Notes under the pieces: generated by a model
The model's input: the letters and a program-made list of their open reading frames with translations, nothing else
Told to the model about the DNA's origin: nothing
The model's database searches: none
Made by a program: the position numbers and the translations under genes
Source: Burkholderiaceae bacterium
GTDB taxonomy: Bacteria > Pseudomonadota > Gammaproteobacteria > Burkholderiales > Burkholderiaceae_C
DNA: 42,823 nucleotides
Direction: 5' to 3'
Assembly: GCA_030653255.1 (NCBI GenBank)
Contig: JAURZS010000046.1
Coordinates: 1-42,823 of the forward strand
Part shown: positions 36,218 through 42,823 of the stretch, one piece after another
Layout of the letters: each line of letters starts with the position of its first letter
Numbering within the stretch: the first letter of the stretch is position 1

Positions 36218-36747
36218 GGCGTTTGTCCTTGTTCCTGCCGGGGACGTCCGATTTCACCCCGGGCCTTGCGCTGGCTCCAGGCCTGCAGCACGGTATCGGC
36301 CTGCGCGGCAAACTGGCTACGCTCCCGGGGCGTGTCGGTGCGCACCGTCATCTCCAGCCGGTGGCCGCTCGGGTCGAAGAAATAGATCGAGAGACAAAAG
36401 CCGTGATCGGTCGGGCCGATCACGTCCACGCCGTGGGCCAGCAGCCGTTCCTTGCCGCGCAGCAGGGCGGCCTCGTCGGGAACCTGCAGCGCCAGATGCT
36501 GGACCCAGCTGGGCGTGTGCGCGTCCTGTTGCGCGGGCAACGCGTTTGCGAGCTCAAAGAAGGCAATGTAGCTGCCGTCGGCCATCTCGAAGAAGATGTG
36601 GATGTGCGGGGAGTATTCGCCGGTGGAGGCGACGTGGTCGTTGACCAGCGCATGCGCGAAAGGCAGCTCCAGCACGCGCGTGTAGAAGTCCACCGTGCGG
36701 GCCGCATCGATGCAACGGTAGGCAACGTGATGGAGTCCCTGCAGCAT
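36214..36747 (-). CDS. VOC/glyoxalase family protein
   Basis: A 177-residue vicinal-oxygen-chelate protein: MLQGLHHVAYRCIDAARTVDFY opens the first beta-alpha-beta-beta-beta unit (start MLQGLHHVAYR) and WVQHLALQVPDE the second, with SIYFFDPSGHRLEMTVR at the end. The metal His and Glu candidates (His7, His in VQHLAL, Glu in RLEMT) are present. ATG 36747 has GGGAGG 4-5 nt upstream and is preferred over a TTG at 36765. Members include extradiol dioxygenases, lyases and isomerases; the reaction is not resolved. It is coupled to the P450 gene by a 4-bp overlap. Confidence 0.88.
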   Translation of the reverse strand: MLQGLHHVAYRCIDAARTVDFYTRVLELPFAHALVNDHVASTGEYSPHIHIFFEMADGSYIAFFELANALPAQQDAHTPSWVQHLALQVPDEAALLRGKERLLAHGVDVIGPTDHGFCLSIYFFDPSGHRLEMTVRTDTPRERSQFAAQADTVLQAWSQRKARGEIGRPRQEQGQTP

Positions 36748-36761
36748 CGTGCCTCCCGTAC

Positions 36762-37538
36762 TCAATCGCCGGCCGCCAAAGGGTGGCGCTGTTGCGCGAG
36801 CTGTTCATGGTTCTCGCGGATGATGTAAGTGGCCAGCTCGATGTGCTCGCGCATGGCGGCTTCGGCGCGGGTGCCGCGGCGCTCGCAGATGGCGTCGAAC
36901 ACCACATGGTGGTCGTTGTGGGAGCGCTTCACGCGGTCGAACTCGAACCAGTGCACAACCCGGCTCGACACCAGCGGGATGGCCAGCGCACGGTCGGTGA
37001 CATCGATCAGGCAGCGGTTTCGTGTGGCGTGCAGCACAGTCTGATGGAATCGGTCGTTCATGCGCCGCCAAGGTTCCAGGTCGGCGTCGCGCAATGTGCC
37101 CGCTTGCAGGATGGTGTCGCCCTGCGCGAGGCAGTCGGACAGGGCCAGGCGCGTGGCGTCGTCGATGCCGGTCTCGGCGAGCAGCCGGCAGGCCAGTCCT
37201 TCGAGCGATGCGCGCACCGTGTAGGCCTGGAGAATTTCCTCCAGCGTGAAGCTGCGCACCACATAGCCCCGGTGCGGCCGGTAGAGCACCAGCCCTTCTT
37301 GCCCGAGCGCGCCCAGCGCCTCGCGGATGGGCGTGCGCGACACACCCAGTTGCTCGCTCAAAGGCACTTCCTGCAGATGCTCACCGGGCTGCACCTGACC
37401 GCTGAGAATCATCTCGCGCAAACGCTCCAGAATCGACTTCTGACGCACCGGCAGACCTTGCAGGCCGTGCGTGCCCGCAGCCGCCCCCTCTCCCTGGCGG
37501 TGGCCTTCGGCGTCAGCCCGTACTTCGTCACTTTGCAT
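36762..37538 (-). CDS. GntR-family regulator with FCD domain
   Basis: A 258-residue FadR-type repressor. The N-terminal winged helix reads ILERLREMILSGQVQPGEHL, then LSEQLGVSRTPIREALGALG and VLYRPHRGYVVRSF. A C-terminal all-helical FCD ligand domain follows, with acidic and His residues (in MNDRFHQTVL and DHHVVFDAI) that usually bind a metal. ATG 37538 is chosen: it gives a normal leader of about 44 residues, which is longer than usual before the helix. It lies 14 bp from the VOC start, is probably first in the catabolic operon and likely regulates it and the divergent SDR gene. Confidence 0.92.
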   Translation of the reverse strand: MQSDEVRADAEGHRQGEGAAAGTHGLQGLPVRQKSILERLREMILSGQVQPGEHLQEVPLSEQLGVSRTPIREALGALGQEGLVLYRPHRGYVVRSFTLEEILQAYTVRASLEGLACRLLAETGIDDATRLALSDCLAQGDTILQAGTLRDADLEPWRRMNDRFHQTVLHATRNRCLIDVTDRALAIPLVSSRVVHWFEFDRVKRSHNDHHVVFDAICERRGTRAEAAMREHIELATYIIRENHEQLAQQRHPLAAGD

Positions 37539-37697
37539 ACATGAAGTGTAGAAAGATTCTGATGGCGCAGTCAATGCGTAATTGGCTGCATGCAGGATAT
37601 TGAATTTTTATTAATTAAATCAATGGATTGAGGAAATTGGAGGAAATTTTGCGGTGGAGGTCTGTGCCAGGATTTCTCTCGTGCGTATACATGAAGT
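37537..37697. promoter_or_regulatory. Candidate GntR sites: direct repeat ATACATGAAGT
   Basis: ATACATGAAGT occurs exactly at 37537-37547, overlapping the GntR start codon, and at 37687-37697, 86 bp before the divergent SDR start. The second copy lies in GCGTATACATG, close to the GTATAC core of FadR-type operators. The space between (37548-37686) is AT-rich, with TTTTTATTAATTAAAT at about 37604-37619, and probably holds both promoters. Repression by GntR at both sites is an inference. Confidence 0.5.
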
Positions 37698-37783
37698 AAG
37701 ATCAACGTCGCTCCTTGGCGCCACTTCGATGCTTGGCGCCGTCCCATCGTGAGGGGCTGACGATCCGCAGGAAAGGCGAGCGA

Positions 37784-38539
37784 ATGACAAGGGTTGCATT
37801 GATCACGGGCGGCGCCAGCGGCATTGGTCGGCGTGCCGTCAAGGCCTTCGCCGATGCTGGCTATGCCGTGGCAGCGGCAGACATCTCCAGGGGTGGCGTC
37901 GCGCAAAGCGTGGACGGGCTGGCCGGCAAACACCTGGCCTGTGCGGCCGACATCTCCGATGAGACCCAGGTCGCCTCATTGTTCGAGACGGTGGAGCGCG
38001 ATCTGGGGCCGGTCGCCGTGCTGCTGAACTTTGCCGGCATCATGGTCACGCCGGGCGTGGGGCAGCGGCCCTCGATCATCAGCTCCGAACTGGCCGATTG
38101 GGAGCGCACTTTTGCGGTGAACACGCGTGGCACTTTTCTGTGCCTGCGCGAGATGATGCGCCATCGCACTCGCAAGCCGGTGGCGTACTCGCGCATCATC
38201 AACATATCTTCTTCTGCGGCCCAGCTCGGCGGCCACAACGGCAGTGCTGCCTACATCGCCTCCAAGGGCGCAATCCTGAGCCTCACAAAAATTGCTGCGC
38301 GCGAGGCGGCGCCGCTGGGGCTGACCGTCAATTGCATTGCGCCGGGCGTGATCGAGACGCCCCTGCTGCGCTCGGTGATGCCGCCCGAGGCTGATGAGGC
38401 CTACTGCAAGAACATTCCGCTGGCGCGCATCGGAAGCCCCGATGACATTACCGCAGCGGCGCTGTTTCTGGCTTCGCCGCAGGCCGGCTACATCACGGGC
38501 AGTTGCATCGATGTCAACGGCGGCATCCGCATGCAATAG
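37784..38539 (+). CDS. SDR family NAD(P)-dependent dehydrogenase
   Basis: A 251-residue classical short-chain dehydrogenase: TGGASGIG for cofactor binding, NFAG, the catalytic Ser in INISSSAA, YIASK and NCIAPGVIETPL, with a C-terminal GSCIDVNGG. Asp in the AAADIS segment at the end of the second beta strand suggests NAD rather than NADP. AGGAAAGGCGAG precedes ATG 37784. It is transcribed away from the GntR gene and probably carries out an alcohol or hydroxy-ester oxidation in the same pathway. Confidence 0.93.
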   Translation: MTRVALITGGASGIGRRAVKAFADAGYAVAAADISRGGVAQSVDGLAGKHLACAADISDETQVASLFETVERDLGPVAVLLNFAGIMVTPGVGQRPSIISSELADWERTFAVNTRGTFLCLREMMRHRTRKPVAYSRIINISSSAAQLGGHNGSAAYIASKGAILSLTKIAAREAAPLGLTVNCIAPGVIETPLLRSVMPPEADEAYCKNIPLARIGSPDDITAAALFLASPQAGYITGSCIDVNGGIRMQ

Positions 38540-38540
38540 C

Positions 38541-38567
38541 GCAAGGATGCAAGGGGCGCGTCCTTGC
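38541..38567. terminator. Possible bidirectional hairpin between SDR and lysR
   Basis: GCAAGGA (38541-38547) and TCCTTGC (38561-38567) form a 7-bp perfect stem with a 13-nt loop directly after the SDR stop and before the convergent lysR stop. No thymine run follows, so termination is not certain. Confidence 0.35.
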
Positions 38568-38574
38568 CGGCGAA

Positions 38575-39558
38575 TCAATCGATCTGATCCACGCTGTCGG
38601 GGTCCGGCACCTCGCCGATGGTCTCTCGCGTGGCGTGCGCCTGCGCGCTCAGCCAGCTGCAAAAGGCTTTGATCTCCGGGCGCTGCGCGCTGCGCGGGCC
38701 CACCAGCAGCCAGTAGGCCATGGGTGAGTCCATGCGGCAATTCGGCAGCACCTCGATCAGATCGCCGTTGGCCAGGCTCTCGGCCACCAGCGGCAGGCGC
38801 GCCAGCACCACGCCCTGGCCCGTCAGTGCGGCCTGCACCATCTGGTAGGCGTAGTTGAAATACATCCAGCGCTTGGGCGTGAGCTTGCCCAGCTTGTGCA
38901 GTTCGAGCCAGCGTTGCCAGCTCAGCCACTCCAGGTGCGTGCGGTGCGCGTCGCCGGCCTCGATCAAGGCGAAGCGGGCCAGGTCTGCCGGCTGCGACAG
39001 GTGCGGGCCGCTCTTGAGGAGCCACGGGCTGGCCACCGGAGTGAGCTGCTCACCGAACATGCGCCGTGCGCCAGGCGGCATGGCGGCGGCGTTGCCGTAG
39101 CGCAGCGCCACATCCACGTCGGCGACATCCAGGTCGACTGCGTTGTCGCTCGCATCGATGCGGATGTCGATGTCGGGATGGTCCTGCTGAAAAGCCTCCA
39201 GCCGCGGGATCAGCCACATCGACGCAAATGACGCGAAGGTGGTGAGCGACACACTCTTGCGCCCGGCACTCTGGCGGATCTGGCGCACCGCACCATCAAT
39301 GCGCGGCAGCGCCTGCGATACCGCCATCAGCAGCTGCGCGCCGGCGGTGGTCAGCTCCACCGCGCGCGTGTGGCGCAGAAACAGGCTCACGCCGACTTCT
39401 TCTTCCAGCGCCTGGATCTGCCGGCTCACGGCCGACTGTGTCAGTGCGAGCTCCTCCGAGGCGGCCCGGAAGTTCAGGTGGCGCGATACCGCTTCGAAGG
39501 CGCGCAGATGCCCCGCCGAGATCGGGCGGCTACGCAAATGGGTCTGCGAGTGCTGCAT
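38575..39558 (-). CDS. LysR-family transcriptional regulator
   Basis: A 327-residue LysR regulator. The N-terminal helix-turn-helix reads LRAFEAVSRHLNFRAASEEL and LTQSAVSRQIQALEEEVGV, and the effector domain has the GcvA-like pattern ASMWLIPRLEAFQQDHPDI and ALRYGNAAAMPPG. ATG 39558 is chosen: an in-frame TTG at 39594 would put the likely operator inside the coding region. It probably controls the divergent DUF2917 gene 116 bp away and itself. Confidence 0.93.
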   Translation of the reverse strand: MQHSQTHLRSRPISAGHLRAFEAVSRHLNFRAASEELALTQSAVSRQIQALEEEVGVSLFLRHTRAVELTTAGAQLLMAVSQALPRIDGAVRQIRQSAGRKSVSLTTFASFASMWLIPRLEAFQQDHPDIDIRIDASDNAVDLDVADVDVALRYGNAAAMPPGARRMFGEQLTPVASPWLLKSGPHLSQPADLARFALIEAGDAHRTHLEWLSWQRWLELHKLGKLTPKRWMYFNYAYQMVQAALTGQGVVLARLPLVAESLANGDLIEVLPNCRMDSPMAYWLLVGPRSAQRPEIKAFCSWLSAQAHATRETIGEVPDPDSVDQID

Positions 39559-39570
39559 GGTGCCGTGCGC

Positions 39571-39593
39571 TGATTCATGCGGTTTTGGAATCA
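39571..39593. promoter_or_regulatory. LysR-type operator TGATTC-N11-GAATCA
   Basis: A perfect 6-bp inverted repeat with an 11-bp spacer, centred in the lysR-DUF2917 divergent region and 12 bp from the lysR ATG. It contains the T-N11-A core of LysR sites. Its place next to the lysR start fits negative autoregulation and activation of the gene on the other side. Confidence 0.7.
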
Positions 39594-39674
39594 ATAGCCT
39601 ATCCGTATTTCATTGGACTGCCAAGCCCGTTGCCCCGAACATTCACTGCCCGATCGACATTTCAGGAGAACGTC

Positions 39675-40187
39675 ATGGTGCAGCCCTTTCTTCAGCAATT
39701 TCAACAATCCAGCAGCTCCGGCGCCGCCGCCGCGCTGACCGGTTGCTGGAAACTGGAGCCGGGCCGGGCCATCAGCCTGTTCACCCGCGAGCGCGGCGCG
39801 CTGCGCATTGCGCACGGCCAGGTCTGGGCCACGGTGGATGGCCCGCATGCGGGCCACGGCAGCGCGCTGGGCGATCTCGTGCTCGGCCCCGGCGGGCGGA
39901 TTGATCTGGCAGCGGGCCAGGGCGTGGTCATCGAGCCCTGGAGCCGTGGCGGCGATGCCGCCGTATATTTCAGCTGGGAGTCGGCTACCAGCGCGGCGCC
40001 GGTGCTGCGCCGCAGCGGCACGCGCTGGCAGCATGCGGTGGTCTATCCTCTGCGCGACCTGGCTTCGGCGCTGGGTCTGGCGGGTGTGGCCATCGTCCGC
40101 CTGGGCGGGGGCCTGCTGGGATACCGCGAGCTTCTGGTGGCAGGCCGGGGGCGCGTGCTGCCCGGTCTGGAGTCGAATCAGCCTTAG
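39675..40187 (+). CDS. DUF2917 domain protein
   Basis: A 170-residue protein with the DUF2917 core WKLEPGRAISLFTRERGALRI, VWATVDGP and GDLVLGPGGRIDLAAGQGVV, a small cupin-like beta fold by pattern. AGGAGAACGTC precedes ATG 39675. A LysR gene with divergent DUF2917 is a recurrent pair in Burkholderiales; the biochemical role is unknown. It has no signal peptide and is probably cytoplasmic. Confidence 0.85.
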   Translation: MVQPFLQQFQQSSSSGAAAALTGCWKLEPGRAISLFTRERGALRIAHGQVWATVDGPHAGHGSALGDLVLGPGGRIDLAAGQGVVIEPWSRGGDAAVYFSWESATSAAPVLRRSGTRWQHAVVYPLRDLASALGLAGVAIVRLGGGLLGYRELLVAGRGRVLPGLESNQP

Positions 40188-40226
40188 TTTGCTGGGCCCA
40201 ACTGGCCGCGAAGGCAAAATGCCCGA

Positions 40227-40646
40227 ATGGCCCGTCCCCGTTCTGCCTCCCACGAAATCCGTCGCGACGCGATCCTCGACGTTGCGGCGCAGTGTTTTGC
40301 CGAGCGCAGCTATCCTGCCGCCAGCATGCAGGACATCGCCACGGCCTGCGGCACATCCAAGGCCCTGCTGCACGACACCAGGTTCCTGGGCGAGCAGCAG
40401 CGCGAGCAGATCCCGGACCGCCAGCGCGACGTGGTCTCTGCGGTGACCCGGTTCCTGCGCCGCGCCTATCCCGAGCGCCTCGATGCCTCGAACCAGACCG
40501 CCACGGCCATGATGCTGTTCGGCATGATCAACTGGACCTTCACCGGGCTGCGCCCCGGCGGGCCGATGAGCTACGAGGACTTCGCGCGGGAAGTCATCGC
40601 CATGCTGGAGCATGGTCTGGGCGGCGTCGGTGCGGCGGATAATTGA
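40227..40646 (+). CDS. TetR-family regulator with apparent internal deletion
   Basis: A 139-residue protein. The first 48 residues form an intact TetR helix-turn-helix (AILDVAAQCFAERSYPAASM, DIATACGTSKALL). The usual continuation YHYY..K..L and about 60 residues of the ligand domain are missing; instead SKALL runs directly into HDTRFLGEQQREQI, which in relatives lies past the middle of the protein. The C-terminal helix region (TATAMMLFGMINWTFTGLRP) is normal. Full-length members are about 200 residues. The likely cause is recombination within a short CTGCTGCAC-like repeat. DNA binding may persist but ligand sensing is probably lost. It precedes the MBL gene by 42 bp. Confidence 0.8.
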   Translation: MARPRSASHEIRRDAILDVAAQCFAERSYPAASMQDIATACGTSKALLHDTRFLGEQQREQIPDRQRDVVSAVTRFLRRAYPERLDASNQTATAMMLFGMINWTFTGLRPGGPMSYEDFAREVIAMLEHGLGGVGAADN

Positions 40647-40688
40647 GACCGACACTCTCAGGATAGAGCCCATCACCCAGGAGACTTC

Positions 40689-41678
40689 ATGTCCAAAGCA
40701 TTCGCGAGCCAGGCCGACCTGGATGACAAGACCATCACCTTCGAGCAACTGAGCCCCCACTGCTGGGCCTACACCGCCGAGGGCGACCCTAACTCCGGCG
40801 TGATCATTGGCGACAAGTTCATCATGGTGGCCGACGCCACCGCCACCCCGGCCATGGCGCGCGACCTGATCCAGCGCATCCGCACTGTCAGCGACAAGCC
40901 GATCAAGTACGTTTTGCTGACGCACTACCATGCCGTGCGGGTGTTGGGCGCGAGCGCCTATGCGGCTGAGGGCGCAAGCGAGATCATCGCGAGCCAGGGC
41001 ACGCTGGAGCTGATCCGCGAGCGCGGCGCGCAGGACATGCAAAGCGAGATGGAGCGCTTTCCCCGCCTGTTCCGCAATGCCGAATCGGTGCCCGGTCTGA
41101 CCTGGCCCACCCTGATTGTCGGCGGCGGCGACCCCACGCGCGGCGAGGTTCCGGGCCGGCTCACGCTGGACCTCGGCGGCATCACGGTGGACATCTGGCA
41201 TCCCGGCCCGGGCCATACGCGGGGCGACACCATTGCCTGGATCGCGGCCGAAAAAGTACTGTTCTCGGGCGACCTGGTCGAGTATGAAGCCGGCGTCTAC
41301 ACCGGAGACGCCCAACTCGAAGAATGGCCCGCCACACTGGAAGCCCTGCGCGCCCTGAAGGCTGAAGCCATCGTGCCGGGCCGCGGCATTGCCATGAAAG
41401 GCCGGGCCGACGTCGACCGCGCGCTGGACTACACCCGGCGCTGGGTCGAGACCCTGTACCGCTGCGGCAAGGAAGCCGCTGCTGCGGACATGGACCTGAA
41501 GACCGCAATGGCGCACACGCGCAAGAGCATGGACCCGATCTTCGGACACGTCTTCATCTACGAGCACTGCCTGCCGTTCGACGTGAGCCGCGCCTACGAC
41601 GAAGCCAAGGGCATCAAGAACCCGCGCATCTGGACCGCCGAGCGCGACCAGGAAATGTGGAAGGCGCTGCAGGGCTGA
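40689..41678 (+). CDS. MBL-fold protein with altered metal motif
   Basis: A 329-residue metallo-beta-lactamase fold. The usual HxHxDH is THYHAVRVLGASAY: His79 and His81 remain, but Asp and His of the second site are Val83 and Arg84. Other ligands seem present (PGPGHTRGD, LFSGDLVEYEAGVY, and a late His in FIYEHCLPF). Members of this subgroup that I recall share HYHAVR, so it may be a group property, not a local mutation; mononuclear metal binding is then likely. CAGGAGA precedes the ATG. It follows the tetR gene and is probably its target. Confidence 0.85.
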   Translation: MSKAFASQADLDDKTITFEQLSPHCWAYTAEGDPNSGVIIGDKFIMVADATATPAMARDLIQRIRTVSDKPIKYVLLTHYHAVRVLGASAYAAEGASEIIASQGTLELIRERGAQDMQSEMERFPRLFRNAESVPGLTWPTLIVGGGDPTRGEVPGRLTLDLGGITVDIWHPGPGHTRGDTIAWIAAEKVLFSGDLVEYEAGVYTGDAQLEEWPATLEALRALKAEAIVPGRGIAMKGRADVDRALDYTRRWVETLYRCGKEAAAADMDLKTAMAHTRKSMDPIFGHVFIYEHCLPFDVSRAYDEAKGIKNPRIWTAERDQEMWKALQG

Positions 41679-41699
41679 CGCCCGGCAGGGTCGGGTGCT

Positions 41700-41721
41700 A
41701 TTGCCAGCATATTGCCAGCAG
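41700..41721. repeat. Tandem 11-bp repeat next to the DUF6279 stop
   Basis: ATTGCCAGCAT (41700-41710) is followed directly by ATTGCCAGCAG (41711-41721). TGCTATTGCC occurs at 41696 and again at 41729 at the gene's stop, so the 3' end of the lipoprotein gene has been partly copied. Confidence 0.6.
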
Positions 41722-41730
41722 GGCCGTATG

Positions 41731-42624
41731 CTATTGCCTGGCCAGTTCCAGCACGTCGCGCCGATAGGCGCGCAGCCGCCGCACGGCGGTTTCGCGTTGC
41801 GCCGCCGTCGTGCTGTTGTGCGCCGTCGCGAAGGCGCGGCAGTTGTCGCGCAACTGCCTTTGCTGATAGGCCCGGTAGGCCGCATCCGGGGAGTCGATGC
41901 TGCGCTCGATGTACGCGCGCATCAGCTCGCGCCCGGCTGTAGGCGTGAGGTCCGGTTTCATGAGTTGGGCGAGAGTGTTCAGGCTGTCCTTTTGCCGGCG
42001 CAGCTGCTCCAGGTGGGACGACGAAGGATCGAAGGCGGAGAGCTCCAGCTGCTTGCGGATCACGCTCTTTTGTTCTTGGTCCAGGCTGCCGTAGATCATC
42101 TCGCTGCGGTCCAGGATGCGCTCGAAGCGCCGTTCCTGCTGCTGCGCTGCGGAGCGTTGCAGCCATTCCTTGCGGAAGGCGATGTTGTTCTTGGCGTACT
42201 TGCGCTCCAGGTGTCGGACCTGCTCGGCATCCAGACTCATGGCCAATGCCGTCAGTGGTGTCTCGGCGCGGCGCAGCATGCGATCGAGTTTGCCGCGCAG
42301 TTCCCCCACGATGGCGCAGACCTGCTCCGGCGTGACGTCGCCCGGCGCTATCTGCTCCAGCCTTTGCAGTGTCGCCGCATAGGTGGGCATCTCGCTGCGC
42401 CGATGCCACTGCTGAAACTGAGCGAGTTCCTCGCGCACGCGCTGCGACTGAGTGTCGTTGAGGTCCACATAGCCATCCACCCACCAGTGGCCGAACTCCG
42501 GCGCCGTGTTGTAGGCGATCTTGATCGCGCTACAACCTTGTAACAGGAACAACACGAGCAGGAACCCGATAATCCGGGGAACAGCCCCCCAGGGACGGCG
42601 ACTCAAAGAAAAAGGAATATTCAT
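41731..42624 (-). CDS. DUF6279 lipoprotein
   Basis: A 297-residue predicted lipoprotein. The signal region [20 protein letters not shown] is followed by a hydrophobic stretch and the lipobox FLLQGC (Cys31). The mature part ([36 protein letters not shown] and [14 protein letters not shown]) is mostly helical, as in DUF6279, whose function is unknown. ATG 42624 overlaps the glmU ATG on the other strand; there is no good ribosome site upstream of it, and in-frame ATGs at 42648 and 42645 are alternatives. In either case its leader lies inside the start of glmU. Confidence 0.82.
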   Translation of the reverse strand: MNIPFSLSRRPWGAVPRIIGFLLVLFLLQGCSAIKIAYNTAPEFGHWWVDGYVDLNDTQSQRVREELAQFQQWHRRSEMPTYAATLQRLEQIAPGDVTPEQVCAIVGELRGKLDRMLRRAETPLTALAMSLDAEQVRHLERKYAKNNIAFRKEWLQRSAAQQQERRFERILDRSEMIYGSLDQEQKSVIRKQLELSAFDPSSSHLEQLRRQKDSLNTLAQLMKPDLTPTAGRELMRAYIERSIDSPDAAYRAYQQRQLRDNCRAFATAHNSTTAAQRETAVRRLRAYRRDVLELARQ

Positions 42625-42823
42625 GACGTCTATAGATGTGGTCATCATGGCAGCAGGCAAGGGCACCCGCATGAAAAGCCGTATGCCCAAAGTGTTACAC
42701 CGATTGGCCGGTCGCGCTTTGGTGCAGCATGTGATCGATACGGCGGCCGAATTGTCCGTGCGTCAGGTCGTGGTGATCACCGGACATGGCGCCGCCGAAG
42801 TCGAGAGTGCGCTGGCACCCACG
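42623..42823 (+). CDS. glmU: GlmU, N-terminal uridyltransferase part (truncated by window end)
   Basis: The first 67 residues of the bifunctional N-acetylglucosamine-1-phosphate uridyltransferase / glucosamine-1-phosphate acetyltransferase, which makes UDP-GlcNAc for peptidoglycan and lipopolysaccharide. The start is [19 protein letters not shown] with the nucleotide-binding [10 protein letters not shown], followed by [25 protein letters not shown] lies 7-8 nt before ATG 42623, a good ribosome site. Its ATG and the DUF6279 ATG share the palindrome CATG. Confidence 0.96.
   Translation, partial: MTSIDVVIMAAGKGTRMKSRMPKVLHRLAGRALVQHVIDTAAELSVRQVVVITGHGAAEVESALAPT

Noticed and set aside
39591-41885. 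764-codon minus-strand frame across DUF2917, tetR and the MBL gene
   Set aside because: Antisense to three recognisable genes with ribosome sites; no recognisable protein family.
41594-42484. 296-codon minus-strand frame over the DUF6279 gene
   Set aside because: Different frame from the lipoprotein gene, which has a signal peptide and lipobox; no domain in the alternative.

Overview
The window is high-GC (mostly in the mid-60s by eye) and reads as chromosomal DNA of a betaproteobacterium of the order Burkholderiales. Supporting signs are a Bug/TctC-type periplasmic binding protein, the ttcA-folB-folM-like block, MdtABC with a linked outer membrane channel, and housekeeping genes (ruvB, cca, slt, fau, glmU) in that style. 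Comamonadaceae and Alcaligenaceae both fit and I cannot decide between them. No rRNA, tRNA, CRISPR array or intact insertion sequence was seen.

Layout. 1-6.1 kb: the 3' part of ruvB, then a tightly coupled minus-strand operon (pteridine-reductase-like SDR, folB, ttcA, DUF4136 lipoprotein, histidine phosphatase), a divergent MidA-type methyltransferase with DUF2905, and a universal stress protein. 6.3-15.5 kb: a complete RND tripartite pump operon (mdtA-mdtB-mdtC-outer membrane factor). 15.5-21.7 kb: minus-strand methyltransferase/GT2 fusion, cca, gst and slt, with divergent fau.

21.7-33.4 kb is accessory. It holds an AbiE toxin-antitoxin cassette with a near-perfect operator but an amber-interrupted toxin gene, and then debris of a NIPSNAP gene and of a fau gene. 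Next is a reactive-sulfur module (rhodanese, persulfide-dioxygenase-like MBL, BigR/SqrR-type repressor with both sensor cysteines, SulP transporter) with face-to-face promoters. A lower-GC segment follows with an uncharacterised gene, a PIN-like protein, an AAA ATPase fused to a TOPRIM/DUF4435-like region (candidate phage defence) and a large hairpin. An intact NIPSNAP gene closes the region in the same orientation as the decayed copy at 23.6 kb.

32.8-38.5 kb looks like a catabolic cluster: GntR regulator, VOC protein, cytochrome P450, carboxymuconolactone-decarboxylase-like protein, Bug binding protein and NIPSNAP on the minus strand, and a divergent SDR dehydrogenase. 38.5-42.8 kb: LysR with a clear operator and divergent DUF2917, a TetR gene with an apparent in-frame internal deletion, an MBL protein with a non-canonical metal motif, a DUF6279 lipoprotein, and the start of glmU, whose ATG overlaps the lipoprotein's divergent ATG.

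The best candidates for something undescribed are the 28.5-32.5 kb genes, the hairpin beside them, and the AbiE cassette with its amber codon.
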